The notes beneath the pieces are model-generated. The model was not told the DNA's origin. It was given only the letters and a program-made list of their open reading frames with translations, and made no database searches. A DNA stretch of 34,959 bases from Silvibacterium sp. GTDB lineage: Bacteria; Acidobacteriota; Terriglobia; Terriglobales; Acidobacteriaceae. Of the stretch, positions 1 through 7,610 are shown piece after piece. The position numbers were made by a program, and so were the translations under genes. The stretch covers positions 1-34,959 of the forward strand of contig JASHRS010000263.1 of the NCBI GenBank assembly GCA_030037215.1, read 5' to 3'. Within the stretch, counting starts at the first letter, position 1. The number at the start of each line of letters is the position of its first letter.

Positions 1-219
1 GGGGAGTTGCTTTGAGGCTCCGGGCCAGCGGGCAAAGGTGTTGCCGACGGGGTCTTCGCGAACCTCGAGACCAGCTTCGCGATAGCGAGCCTTTAGCCAT
101 TCGCGGGCTTCGCGGTCACGCTCGCTGAAGACGACGCGGGTGACGGCAGGCGGCTCCACATCGGAGATGAGCGCGAGTGCATCGATCTCAGCGGAGAGGC
201 GAGCGATGTCGATTTGCAT
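1..219 (-). CDS. M20-family amidohydrolase, N-terminal fragment (probable ureidoglycolate amidohydrolase)
   Basis: This is the first 73 codons of a gene that runs off the left edge; it is missing from the ORF track. Translation starts MQIDIARLSAEIDAL and continues through VFSERDREAREWLK and a VGNTFARWPG segment. That is the N-terminal pattern of zinc-dependent M20 carbamoylase/amidohydrolase enzymes (allantoate amidohydrolase, ureidoglycolate amidohydrolase, N-carbamoylases). The ATG at 219 lies 10 bp past the stop of the ureidoglycine aminohydrolase gene; an in-frame TTG six codons further up is the alternative start. Because an allantoate-amidohydrolase-like enzyme is already encoded two genes upstream and the preceding gene makes ureidoglycolate, the economical inference is that this second M20 enzyme hydrolyses (S)-ureidoglycolate to glyoxylate, ammonia and CO2. 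Metal ligands lie outside the window, so family membership is well supported but substrate is not. Confidence 0.7.
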   Translation of the reverse strand, partial: MQIDIARLSAEIDALALISDVEPPAVTRVVFSERDREAREWLKARYREAGLEVREDPVGNTFARWPGASKQLP

Positions 220-229
220 GGAGCGATTT

Positions 230-961
230 TCAGGCAAGGGGGTGACGATTCCAGTCTTTATAGATGAGGTATTTTGCCGGAGCCTTGCCGATCGCGCCGA
301 ACCACTGCGGACAATAGGGGGCCATCCAGATGAAGTCTCCGGCGGTGACGGGGTACCAATCTTCATCGAGCTTGTAAATGCCGCTGCCTTCGAGCATGAG
401 GAGCCCGTGCTCCATGACGTGGATTTCAACCATGCTCAACGCTACACCAGGCTGATAAGTCATGGTGTTTACAGCGAAATCGAAAGCGAAGGTATCGGGC
501 AGGAGGGCCCGCACGAGCAGATCGGGATTGTCCATGAGCGGCTGCGCGGGGATGTCCGGCTCGCGGCCGGTGAGCACGGCGGGGGCTTTCTCACGAGAAG
601 CCGTGTAGCGCTTCTCAAGCACCTCGACGCGAGCGCCATTCGATGATGTACAAAGATGTTTTGCGCCTTCGGGGATGTAAGCAAAGCTGTCTTTTAACAG
701 ATGCTTTTGGCTGCCATCGAGCGCGACGTCGATTTCTCCGTCAAGGACATAGAGAAAACGCTGACCAACGGCGTCGCCGAGCGTACCCCCCGGCTCGAAT
801 TCGGCGGTATATTGCGTGAATCCGGCGCCGAGAGCTGGTGAGACATGAACAACGACGGCAGTCTTTTCAGACCCAGGAATCTGCGTGCGGATGAACGTGT
901 CCGGAGTGTGAAGCAGATGGCTGGATTTGCGGACGCTTCGCGTGTGGCCAAGCTTATGCAC
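230..961 (-). CDS. allE: (S)-ureidoglycine aminohydrolase (bicupin, AllE/YlbA family)
   Basis: Converts (S)-ureidoglycine to (S)-ureidoglycolate and ammonia; family members are Mn-dependent bicupins. The second cupin carries E-x-H-x3-H (VEIHVMEH) and, 40 residues after the Glu, a Gln in CPQWFG. This matches in kind and spacing the Mn ligands of the Arabidopsis enzyme. A Tyr in GSGIYKL and a Lys in LIYKDWN sit where active-site Tyr and Lys are expected (from memory). The ORF track opens at a TTG (985) that would overlap the upstream gene by 32 bp and has no ribosome site. A GTG at 961 gives 243 aa, an 8-bp overlap with allC and an AGGAG about 12 nt upstream, and aligns better with the family N-terminus, so I prefer it. 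The next gene (second M20 hydrolase) would consume the product. Confidence 0.9.
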   Translation of the reverse strand: MHKLGHTRSVRKSSHLLHTPDTFIRTQIPGSEKTAVVVHVSPALGAGFTQYTAEFEPGGTLGDAVGQRFLYVLDGEIDVALDGSQKHLLKDSFAYIPEGAKHLCTSSNGARVEVLEKRYTASREKAPAVLTGREPDIPAQPLMDNPDLLVRALLPDTFAFDFAVNTMTYQPGVALSMVEIHVMEHGLLMLEGSGIYKLDEDWYPVTAGDFIWMAPYCPQWFGAIGKAPAKYLIYKDWNRHPLA

Positions 962-2222
962 TTGCTGTAATCTCTCCTGCGCCAACTGCGCGGTCGAATT
1001 CGTCGAGAAAGCTTATTCCCGCAGCGATTGCCGCCGCTACATCTTCGGTCAGCACAGCTTCGTCCGGATGATGGCTAAGGCCGCCGGGACTACGCAGGAA
1101 GATCATACCGGAGGGCAGATGCGGGGCCAACACCATCGCATCATGTCCTGCGCCGCTGGCCATGCGATGAAGGGGGTATCCGGCGCGGGCGACGGCGCGC
1201 TCGGCGATATCGATCATGCGAGGGTCCATGGGCACGGCGGATTGCTGATAGTTCAAGCTCCAGGTGAACCTGAGACCGCGTTTTGCTACGATCGCCTCTG
1301 CCGCTTCGAGAATCTGTGAGAGCGCATGGCTGCGAACGCTGTCGTCGGTGTGGCGCAGGTCGAGGCTGCAGCGGGCTTCGGCTGAGATTACATTGACTGC
1401 GCATGGGTACACAGCGATTTGTCCAACCGTGGCTGCGAGGCTGGGCGTTGCCAGCGCGAGAGCTTCAACCTGACCAATCCATTCTGCCGCGGCTGCGAGC
1501 GCATCGTACCGCTGCGCCATTGGCGTGGTTCCTGCGTGTCCAGCCCTTCCGAAAAATGCCATTGTGCCGCGGACTTGGCCGGTAATCGCCGTCACTACGC
1601 CGAGCGGAAGCGACAAGGTTTCGAGCTCAGGGCCCTGCTCGATGTGGAATTCGAGATAGCCGCAGGTATTACAGGTCAGACATGGAGCAAGCGCGTCAGG
1701 ATGCTCTGTTTTGAATTGTTCCAGGGCCTGTTGAAGAGTGAGGCCTGCTTTGTCTTGCTGCGCGAGCAACTCGGAGTCGAGTGCCTCTGTAACGGCCTTG
1801 CTTCCGATAAATGGCGCGCCGAAGCGAACGCCTTCCTCTTCTGAGAAGGCCACAACATCGAGAGCAAAATTGCACTTGCGTCCACGCTGCGCCTGGGCCA
1901 GCGACAGCGCAAGCAGGACACCGAGCACCCCGTCGTATGGACCGGCATTGGGTACCGTGTCAAAATGCGAGCCGATCACCAACCGGGGCGTGCCCAGGGG
2001 GGCATCGCCAGATGCCAGAATGTTACCGACGCAATCGAGGCACGGCGTGAGCCCTGCGTCTTCCATCCATTCGCGCAACTGTGCGTGAGCCTCTTCCATT
2101 GCGGGAGAAAGGAAGGTGCGGCATATTGTGCCCGGGGTCTCGGTGCAACGAGAGAGAATTGCGCACCGTTCGAGAACGACAGCCGCCGCGGTGGTAGCGT
2201 CAACTTGTGTCGCTTTGCTCAC
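954..2222 (-). CDS. allC: Allantoate amidohydrolase-like M20 metallopeptidase-fold hydrolase
   Basis: Predicted to hydrolyse allantoate to (S)-ureidoglycine, CO2 and ammonia in the cytoplasm. The 422-aa protein has the usual family length. It shows the M20 zinc-site series: His86 in GSHFDTVP, Asp97 in GPYDGVLG, the Glu pair in FSEEEGVRFG near 129, His193 in EFHIEQGPELE and a C-terminal His in SGAGHDAMVLAP. The start is a GTG at 2222 overlapping the TGA of the uricase gene (GTGA), so translation is probably coupled. Hydantoinase/N-carbamoyl-amino-acid amidohydrolases share these motifs. The allantoate assignment rests on context (allantoinase, ureidoglycine aminohydrolase and uricase in the same operon). 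It could exchange roles with the second M20 enzyme at the window edge. Confidence 0.85.
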   Translation of the reverse strand: MSKATQVDATTAAAVVLERCAILSRCTETPGTICRTFLSPAMEEAHAQLREWMEDAGLTPCLDCVGNILASGDAPLGTPRLVIGSHFDTVPNAGPYDGVLGVLLALSLAQAQRGRKCNFALDVVAFSEEEGVRFGAPFIGSKAVTEALDSELLAQQDKAGLTLQQALEQFKTEHPDALAPCLTCNTCGYLEFHIEQGPELETLSLPLGVVTAITGQVRGTMAFFGRAGHAGTTPMAQRYDALAAAAEWIGQVEALALATPSLAATVGQIAVYPCAVNVISAEARCSLDLRHTDDSVRSHALSQILEAAEAIVAKRGLRFTWSLNYQQSAVPMDPRMIDIAERAVARAGYPLHRMASGAGHDAMVLAPHLPSGMIFLRSPGGLSHHPDEAVLTEDVAAAIAAGISFLDEFDRAVGAGEITASA

Positions 2223-3067
2223 TCCCCTCTCCGTACTGCGGCCTGGATGGAGCCATGTGGTTCATCCGTGGGCACAAAGATGTGGTTGGGATTGTCTTGA
2301 CCGAAGGGAGACAGGTCCACAAGATTGCAGTGCTTGTTTGGCATGGATAGATGGATGCAACAGATTTCGGGAGCAGATTCTAGGGCCGCTTTGCCCATGG
2401 CATAAAGCGTCTGCTGCACGGATTTGCTGTCGTGCTCAGCGAAGGTTACAAGCAGAGCGTCGCGAACGCCAGCGCGGATAGTGTCGAAATCGGATGAGGC
2501 ACGGGTGTGGGTCCAGTTTGCGGTCATTGCTGTGCCGAGAAGACGGTCTTCGGTTTCTTTGAGTGTCGTCAGTTTGTCTTTTTTGAAGTGAGAAAATGCC
2601 GACTTGGCCGTCTTGAGAATCGTAAGCTGATCGAGTCCGGAGATGATTTTGGCTGCGGCGCTGCGCGACTGCGTCGCGGTGACGGTGGCGATTTCGGGGC
2701 CAGTCTGGATAAAGGCTCTCGCATGCGTTTTTGCGCTCGTGCGGATGGGCGACCAGTTTATGCTGCGGATGCGCACTCCTGCGCCATCGATCTGCGGCTG
2801 TGTTGTGAGGAAGTGCGCGATGAGTTCGAGGGCAAATTCCTCGATGTTTTTCGCGCTTGAGCCACGGGCGAGAGAATAGACCGTGTTTTTCATCGTTTCT
2901 GTGGGCAGGATAAGGCCGTTGTCACCATCGAGGAAGCAGCTTGTGAAGTCGCCTGTAAGCCAGACCTCCACGTTCCACTCGAATACGCGATGTTGCGGCG
3001 CGCCCCGCTCGACTTTCATGAGCCGCACCCGTGACTTGCCGTATTGGTTTTCGCCCAGCTCGATCAT
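2219..3067 (-). CDS. uox: Urate oxidase (cofactor-free uricase)
   Basis: Oxidises urate with O2 to 5-hydroxyisourate and H2O2. The 282-aa protein is of typical length for one uricase chain, made of two tunnelling-fold halves. Visible signatures are NQYGKSRVRL near the N-terminus (the Lys of the catalytic pair), LPTETMKNTVYSLA around residue 53 (catalytic Thr), LTILKTAKSAF, MPNKHCNLVDL around 244 and the C-terminal NPNHIFVPTDEPHGSIQAAV block. It starts with ATG six bases after the HIU hydrolase stop and ends in a GTGA overlap with the allantoate amidohydrolase gene. The co-transcribed HIU hydrolase and OHCU decarboxylase would process the unstable product. No peroxisomal-type C-terminal signal is expected or seen. 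Confidence 0.95.
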   Translation of the reverse strand: MIELGENQYGKSRVRLMKVERGAPQHRVFEWNVEVWLTGDFTSCFLDGDNGLILPTETMKNTVYSLARGSSAKNIEEFALELIAHFLTTQPQIDGAGVRIRSINWSPIRTSAKTHARAFIQTGPEIATVTATQSRSAAAKIISGLDQLTILKTAKSAFSHFKKDKLTTLKETEDRLLGTAMTANWTHTRASSDFDTIRAGVRDALLVTFAEHDSKSVQQTLYAMGKAALESAPEICCIHLSMPNKHCNLVDLSPFGQDNPNHIFVPTDEPHGSIQAAVRRGE

Positions 3068-3073
3068 TTTGAT

Positions 3074-3415
3074 TCAGCTGCCTCTGTAGGTTGAGTATGC
3101 ATACGGTGTAACCAGCAAGGGAATGTGATAGTGCGCGTCCGCGTCGCGCACATCAAACATAATTTCTATATAAGGATGAAGGGCAGTTATGCCAGATCGC
3201 GAGAAGTAGTTTCCGGTATGGAAACGGAGACGGTACGTTCCGGCATGCAGCGCAGCATCATGCGGCAGCAGATTGTGAAGGCGGCCATCCTTGTCGGTGA
3301 TGCCGGAGGCTAGGACGGTCCATTGGCTGCCCTGCTTCTGCTCAAGCTCGATTCTGACACCCGGAGCGGGCAGGCCGTGTGTGAGATCGAGAACGTGCGT
3401 GGTAATGGCGCTCAT
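3074..3415 (-). CDS. hiuH: 5-hydroxyisourate hydrolase (transthyretin-like)
   Basis: Hydrolyses 5-hydroxyisourate to OHCU, the second step of urate degradation. The protein opens with ITTHVLDLTHGLPAPG, the conserved N-terminal His motif. It contains the Arg of GVRIELEQ and RLRFHTGNYF, and ends in the diagnostic tetrapeptide YRGS that separates HIU hydrolases from transthyretins. The ORF track starts four codons upstream (MDEL). I chose the internal ATG at 3415 because it forms an ATGA overlap with the stop of the OHCU decarboxylase gene and gives 113 aa, the normal length. The uricase gene follows after 6 bp. Confidence 0.95.
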   Translation of the reverse strand: MSAITTHVLDLTHGLPAPGVRIELEQKQGSQWTVLASGITDKDGRLHNLLPHDAALHAGTYRLRFHTGNYFSRSGITALHPYIEIMFDVRDADAHYHIPLLVTPYAYSTYRGS

Positions 3416-3924
3416 AAGTTCATCCATTTTCTCAGGCGTAACGCAGTGATCTGCCGTTGCTGTTCGGCAGATTCGTGTAGTTCCGTCTTTTCGTCGTTGG
3501 CGAGACGATTTTGCAGGATTTCGAGCATTTCATACGCCGTCCTTCCTGAGGCACAGACTATATATATTCTGCCGAAGCGGTCTTCATAGCGTCGATTGCC
3601 TTCGGCGAGGGCGGTGAGAGGGGTGCTATCTTCCTCGAGGACGGTGCGCTGCTCTGCAGCTGACCATGTGGCGGATTGGTTGGAAATTTTTTCTGGAACA
3701 CTTCGTTCGCCGATGCGTGGATGCGCGGCGAAGGCTTCCAGCCAATCGGCTTCGTCGAGCTGCCACCATATTTCGTCTGCATGGCGGAGCACAGCAGCTT
3801 CGTCGGAAATGGGGCGATAACTAGCTAGGATCGACGCCCAGCGCTTCGATCCGCAGCAGGGCAGAATGACGGCGGCAGCTTCGTCGCTGTCCATCTCATT
3901 CCATGATGCAAGAACCGGGTTCAT
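3412..3924 (-). CDS. uraD: 2-oxo-4-hydroxy-4-carboxy-5-ureidoimidazoline (OHCU) decarboxylase
   Basis: Decarboxylates OHCU stereospecifically to (S)-allantoin. Recognisable motifs are AAHPRIGE (the catalytic His and the HPxIG loop) and YEDRFGRIYIVCASGRTAYE, the FGxxxIVCAxGR signature. The predicted fold is all-helical. The ORF track begins ten codons earlier, inside the upstream gene; the ATG at 3924 (MNPVLASWNEMD) makes an ATGA overlap with the XDH FAD-subunit stop and gives 170 aa, the usual length. In some bacteria this activity is fused to uricase; here all three urate-to-allantoin enzymes are separate, contiguous genes. It sits between the XDH genes and hiuH and is probably translationally coupled to both. 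Confidence 0.95.
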   Translation of the reverse strand: MNPVLASWNEMDSDEAAAVILPCCGSKRWASILASYRPISDEAAVLRHADEIWWQLDEADWLEAFAAHPRIGERSVPEKISNQSATWSAAEQRTVLEEDSTPLTALAEGNRRYEDRFGRIYIVCASGRTAYEMLEILQNRLANDEKTELHESAEQQRQITALRLRKWMNL

Positions 3925-4793
3925 GCACCTGTCCCCGCCAGTGTGCGCAGACATTCTTCGAGGAGATTGCCTGCCACCTGCCTGCGATAGGTTTTTGTGG
4001 AGCGGATATCGTCGATCGGCGTGATAGCCGTGTCGAGCAATTTTCGAGATTCGACCAGAGGGATGCGATCAATCGGGCAACCGGCGAGCAATTGCTCGAT
4101 CTGCGAGAGTTGCAGTGGAATAGGGGCGATGCTGCCCATTCCAATTCTGATTGTCTGAATTCTTCCAAAGTCGATTTTGGCCTGCGCGGCAATGCAGACT
4201 TTGGAGATGGCCTGAGCATTGCGCGTGCCGACTTTGCGGGCGTAGGTGCACCAGCCAGAAAATTTGCGCGGCAGTTGGATGGCGTAGATCAGCTCGTCCG
4301 GGGCGATGACGGTGCGCTTGTAGCCAAGATGGCACTGCGTGTAGGGCAACCTGCGCGTGCCGCGCGCAGAGATCAGCTCGATCTCGGCTTCGCAGGCCAG
4401 CAGTGCCGGGGGCGAATCGGCCGCCGGTGAGGCGTTGGCAAGATTGCCTGCGATGGTGGCGCGGTTCTGGTTGGCAACTCCGCCAATCCAGCCGGCAGCA
4501 AGGGCAAGAAGCGGAAACTCGGCTGCTATTACGGGGTGAGAGCGAATTTGCGAGAAGGTGCAACCGCCGCCGATGGAGACTGTATCTTCATTAACGCGAA
4601 TTTCGCGCAATTCGGCAAGGTTCCAGAGGTTGATGAGGTTGCGCTGCTGGAGTTTGCCGGCGCTGAAGAGAACCATGATCTCGGTGCCGCCGGCGATGGG
4701 CAGCCATTTCCCACGATCACTTGCAAGCATTCCGAGCACAGACGAGAGACTGCCGGACGAAACCAAATTGAAGTGCTCGGGACAGGCTCTCAC
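3921..4793 (-). CDS. xdhB: Xanthine dehydrogenase, FAD-binding subunit
   Basis: Carries the FAD that passes electrons from the 2Fe-2S subunit to NAD+. It shows PIAGGTEIMV near residue 33 (first flavin-binding motif) and the ANQNRATIAGNLANASPAAD block near 110, which aligns with the FAD-loop consensus of the CoxM/XdhB family. The ORF track gives 390 aa from 5093, but the first 100 residues are Arg/Pro/Ser-rich shadow translation of the overlapping 2Fe-2S gene. The GTG at 4793 (VRACPEHFNLVSS) forms a GTGA overlap with that gene's stop and leaves 290 aa, the standard subunit size. It is followed by uraD through an ATGA overlap. Confidence 0.93.
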   Translation of the reverse strand: MRACPEHFNLVSSGSLSSVLGMLASDRGKWLPIAGGTEIMVLFSAGKLQQRNLINLWNLAELREIRVNEDTVSIGGGCTFSQIRSHPVIAAEFPLLALAAGWIGGVANQNRATIAGNLANASPAADSPPALLACEAEIELISARGTRRLPYTQCHLGYKRTVIAPDELIYAIQLPRKFSGWCTYARKVGTRNAQAISKVCIAAQAKIDFGRIQTIRIGMGSIAPIPLQLSQIEQLLAGCPIDRIPLVESRKLLDTAITPIDDIRSTKTYRRQVAGNLLEECLRTLAGTGA

Positions 4794-5275
4794 GTTGCGG
4801 ATTTGCCTCTCTGTGCGCGCGAGGCCATTTCGACGGCTTCGAAGATGCGCATGTATCCGGTGCAGCGGCAGAGATTGCCGCTTAGCCCTTCGCGAATTTC
4901 TTCCGGGCTGGGGTGCGGGTTGTGGTTCAGCAAATATTTTGCAGCAACGATCATTCCCGGCGTGCACATGCCGCACTGCGACCCTCCATAGCGGAGAAAC
5001 GCTTCCTGAACGGGGTCGAGATTGGCGGGGCTGCCGAGGCCTTCGATGGTGATCACGCGAGAATTCGCAGCCTGCGCGACGGGGACGAGGCAACTGTTGA
5101 CGAGTTCGCCATTCAACAGAACGCTACAGGCTCCACATTCGCCTTCGCCGCAGCCTTCTTTTGTACCTGTAAGCTGGAGCTTTTCACGCAGAACGTCGAG
5201 CAGGCGCTCCATCGGATACGCTTCGATTGTGCGGTCGACTCCGTTTACGGTCATTGTGATGCGCTGGTTCGTCAT
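4790..5275 (-). CDS. xdhC: Xanthine dehydrogenase, 2Fe-2S subunit
   Basis: Small iron-sulfur subunit that relays electrons from the molybdenum centre to FAD. All eight cysteines of the two [2Fe-2S] clusters are visible: the plant-ferredoxin-type GCGEGECGACSVLL with the later NSCL, and the C-terminal helical domain pair QCGMCTPGM and NLCRCTGY. The 161-aa length is typical. Its ATG at 5275 overlaps the stop of the molybdopterin-subunit gene (ATGA), and its stop overlaps the GTG of the FAD subunit. The tight coupling suggests equimolar synthesis. Family membership alone would also allow other molybdenum hydroxylases; context and the partner subunit point to xanthine. Confidence 0.95.
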   Translation of the reverse strand: MTNQRITMTVNGVDRTIEAYPMERLLDVLREKLQLTGTKEGCGEGECGACSVLLNGELVNSCLVPVAQAANSRVITIEGLGSPANLDPVQEAFLRYGGSQCGMCTPGMIVAAKYLLNHNPHPSPEEIREGLSGNLCRCTGYMRIFEAVEMASRAQRGKSAT

Positions 5276-7524
5276 GCCGAAACCTCTTCGCCAACCTGGA
5301 ACCTTGACCGCACAAGCTTCGCCATCACGTCTTCGGGAAGCAGCGGGATTGCGCAGAAATCTTCGATGGTTGCGTGGCTCACGGCGTTCAGAATTGCGGG
5401 AGCGGGACCGTCGATGGGCAGCTCACCGAGGCCTTTGGCTCCGAACGCGCCGTAACTGTAGGGGACTTCTTCGAAGTAGACGTGAATCGGCGGGATGTCC
5501 TGTGATGTGACAATGATGTAATTCGTCATCTGGTTATTGGACATATGGCCGTTCTGCCAGACGACTTTTTCATAAAGCGCATAGCCGATGCCCTGCGCGA
5601 TTCCGCCTTCGACCTGTCCGGTTGCAAGAACGGGATTGATGACCCTGCCCACTTCCTGCACGGCAACGAAATCGTCGACTGAGACATGATAATCGACGGT
5701 ATCGACCGCGACTTCAGCGACATAGACGGCCCAGGCGTATGCGCCATAGGCTTCGCCGTGATATGTGTCGTCGTCCCAATAGACATTCGGAGGCGCCTGA
5801 TAATGGCCTTCGGCGCAGAGAGAGCCGCGATCCTTCACATAGGCCGACGCAGCTTGCTGGAAATCGGCGGTTATATAGGGCTCGTGCAGATAACCGCTGT
5901 CGATCAAGATGCGCTTGATTTCGACCGCAGCTGAGGCGACCAGCTTGCCGACGACCATCGCTGTCCGCGAGGCGACGGTGGGGCCACTGTTCGGCACGAC
6001 GTGCGTATCGGGAGGAGCCATGCAGACAGCGTCATAGTCGATTCCCAAAGCTTCAGCCGCGATCTGGCAGAGAATCGTGTTTGTGCCTTGGCCGAATTCG
6101 GTGCTTGAGACAAGAACGCGCAGGTTGCCTTCAGGCGTGGCGTCCATTGAAGCGATGGAGCGCATGCGGCGTTCGCCGGAGCCGGTAAAACCGGCACCGT
6201 GAAGAAAAGCGGCGATGCCGATTCCCTTCTTGAGAGCGCGTCGAGGATTTTCCTGCTCGAAGCGAAGTTTCTTTTCGTGATAACTGGAGGCTTCGAGCGC
6301 ACGTGTGAGCAGATGATCGAGATCGACGCCCGGAGGAATCTCCTGACCGGTAGCGGTGGTCAGGCCGGGACGAAGAAAGTTTTTGCGGCGCACTTCTTCT
6401 GGAGTAAACCCAATGGCTGCGGCGATACGATCCATGTGCCGCTCGATGGCAAACAGGCTTTGTGGTGCTCCAAAGCCGCGGAAGGCTCCATGAGGCGGAG
6501 TGTTGGTTGCAAAAGCATGAGCGCGCACGCGTAGGCTGGGCCAGTAATAACAACCGCCTGCGTGGATGGTTGCGCGGGACAGAACAGTGGAAGAAAGCGT
6601 GGAGTAAGCGCCGCCGTCCAGAGCAAGATCGATTTCAGCAGCGAGCAAGGTTCCGTCTTTCGCAACGGCGGTGCGGTGACGCGTGCGCGATGGATGACGC
6701 TTGGTGGTTGCAGCCATGTCCTCGGCGCGATCATAGACGAGTTTGATCGGGCGGGCGGCCTTGCGCGCGAGCAGCGCAGCGTGGGCTGCGATCATGGAGG
6801 GGTAATCCTCTTTGCCGCCGAATGCACCGCCGGTCTCAACCTGTATGACGCGCACTTTGTCCTCGGGCAGAGCCATGAGGTGCATCAGAGACTTGTGAAC
6901 ATAGAAAGGGCATTGCATCGAGCCCCAGACGGTGACTCCGGCGTCTTCGGAGTAGTCGGCGATGACGCCGTTGTTTTCGATGTAGAGATGTTCCTGCGCG
7001 CCGGTTTCGTATTCGCCCTCGATGATATAGTCGGCGTGGGCCCAGGCTGCGTCCACATCGCCTTTTTCCATCAGATAAGACTTGAGAATGTTGTCCGTAC
7101 CCCAGACGACGGGATGCTGTCGTTCGCTTTCGGCTATGGAGTGGATGGAAGGCAGGGGCTCATATTCAATGCGGACGGACGACACTGCCTGCGGCAGAAG
7201 GTGGCAGTCAGGATGTGCGAGCAGCAAGATCGGCTCTTCGAAATGATTGACCATCTTCTCTGCAAGACACGGCCAGTCATTTTGAACAAGCGCGATAGAG
7301 TTGGAGCCGGGGATATCGGCAGCGGTTACAATGGTGAATTCGTGCCAGGGGATTTCGAGATCGAATTCGATTTTTGTAATGCGTCCGCGAGGGATGGAAC
7401 TGCGCACGGTGGCGCCATAGAGCATTCCGGGCAGCGCCATGTCATCGATATAGCGAGCCGTTCCGCACACTTTCGCCGCTCCTTCCTTGCGCACGCTCGA
7501 TGTGCCGACGATTCGCTGCTGCAA
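5272..7524 (-). CDS. xdhA: Xanthine dehydrogenase, molybdopterin-binding subunit
   Basis: Catalytic subunit that hydroxylates hypoxanthine/xanthine to urate. The 750-aa protein contains GGAFGGKED (its Glu matches the substrate-binding Glu of xanthine dehydrogenases) and AFRGFGAPQSLFAIE (the substrate Arg). It also has EFGQGTNTILCQIAAEALGI, PNSGPTVASRTAMV and GGIAQGIGYALYEKV, and the C-terminal GAKGLGE with the catalytic Glu. The Arg in AFRGFG argues for purine hydroxylation rather than CO dehydrogenase. The start is a TTG at 7524 preceded by a perfect AGGAGG at 5-nt spacing, which decides it. An 86-bp gap to the allantoinase gene holds a TATAAT-like box, so the XDH genes may have their own promoter. 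It ends in an ATGA overlap with xdhC. Confidence 0.93.
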   Translation of the reverse strand: MQQRIVGTSSVRKEGAAKVCGTARYIDDMALPGMLYGATVRSSIPRGRITKIEFDLEIPWHEFTIVTAADIPGSNSIALVQNDWPCLAEKMVNHFEEPILLLAHPDCHLLPQAVSSVRIEYEPLPSIHSIAESERQHPVVWGTDNILKSYLMEKGDVDAAWAHADYIIEGEYETGAQEHLYIENNGVIADYSEDAGVTVWGSMQCPFYVHKSLMHLMALPEDKVRVIQVETGGAFGGKEDYPSMIAAHAALLARKAARPIKLVYDRAEDMAATTKRHPSRTRHRTAVAKDGTLLAAEIDLALDGGAYSTLSSTVLSRATIHAGGCYYWPSLRVRAHAFATNTPPHGAFRGFGAPQSLFAIERHMDRIAAAIGFTPEEVRRKNFLRPGLTTATGQEIPPGVDLDHLLTRALEASSYHEKKLRFEQENPRRALKKGIGIAAFLHGAGFTGSGERRMRSIASMDATPEGNLRVLVSSTEFGQGTNTILCQIAAEALGIDYDAVCMAPPDTHVVPNSGPTVASRTAMVVGKLVASAAVEIKRILIDSGYLHEPYITADFQQAASAYVKDRGSLCAEGHYQAPPNVYWDDDTYHGEAYGAYAWAVYVAEVAVDTVDYHVSVDDFVAVQEVGRVINPVLATGQVEGGIAQGIGYALYEKVVWQNGHMSNNQMTNYIIVTSQDIPPIHVYFEEVPYSYGAFGAKGLGELPIDGPAPAILNAVSHATIEDFCAIPLLPEDVMAKLVRSRFQVGEEVSA

Positions 7525-7588
7525 GCTCGCCTCCTGACCTTCATGGAAGGACGGTCCGACGCCGCGTATTCTGGCGAAAATTTTTCTG

Positions 7589-7594
7589 ATTATA
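7589..7594 (-). promoter_or_regulatory. Candidate internal -10 box upstream of xdhA
   Basis: The 86-bp gap between allantoinase and xdhA contains, reading leftward, a perfect TATAAT about 65 bp before the TTG start of xdhA. The -35 region (TTATAG at 16-nt spacing) is poor. Allantoinase-to-xdhA is also the only non-overlapping junction of appreciable size in the operon apart from the 10-bp gap before the last gene, so a second promoter here is plausible but unproven. Confidence 0.35.
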
Positions 7595-7610
7595 CATCCG
7601 GTTTAAGCAG

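Noticed and set aside
3556-3570. Short TA-rich run (ctatatatattct) as an AT-rich regulatory site
   Set aside because: Lies inside the conserved FGRIYIVCASGR coding motif of uraD.
4794-5093. N-terminal 100 residues of the 390-aa FAD-subunit ORF as a fused domain
   Set aside because: Arg/Pro-rich translation out of frame with the 2Fe-2S gene; the GTG at 4793 with GTGA overlap gives the normal subunit.
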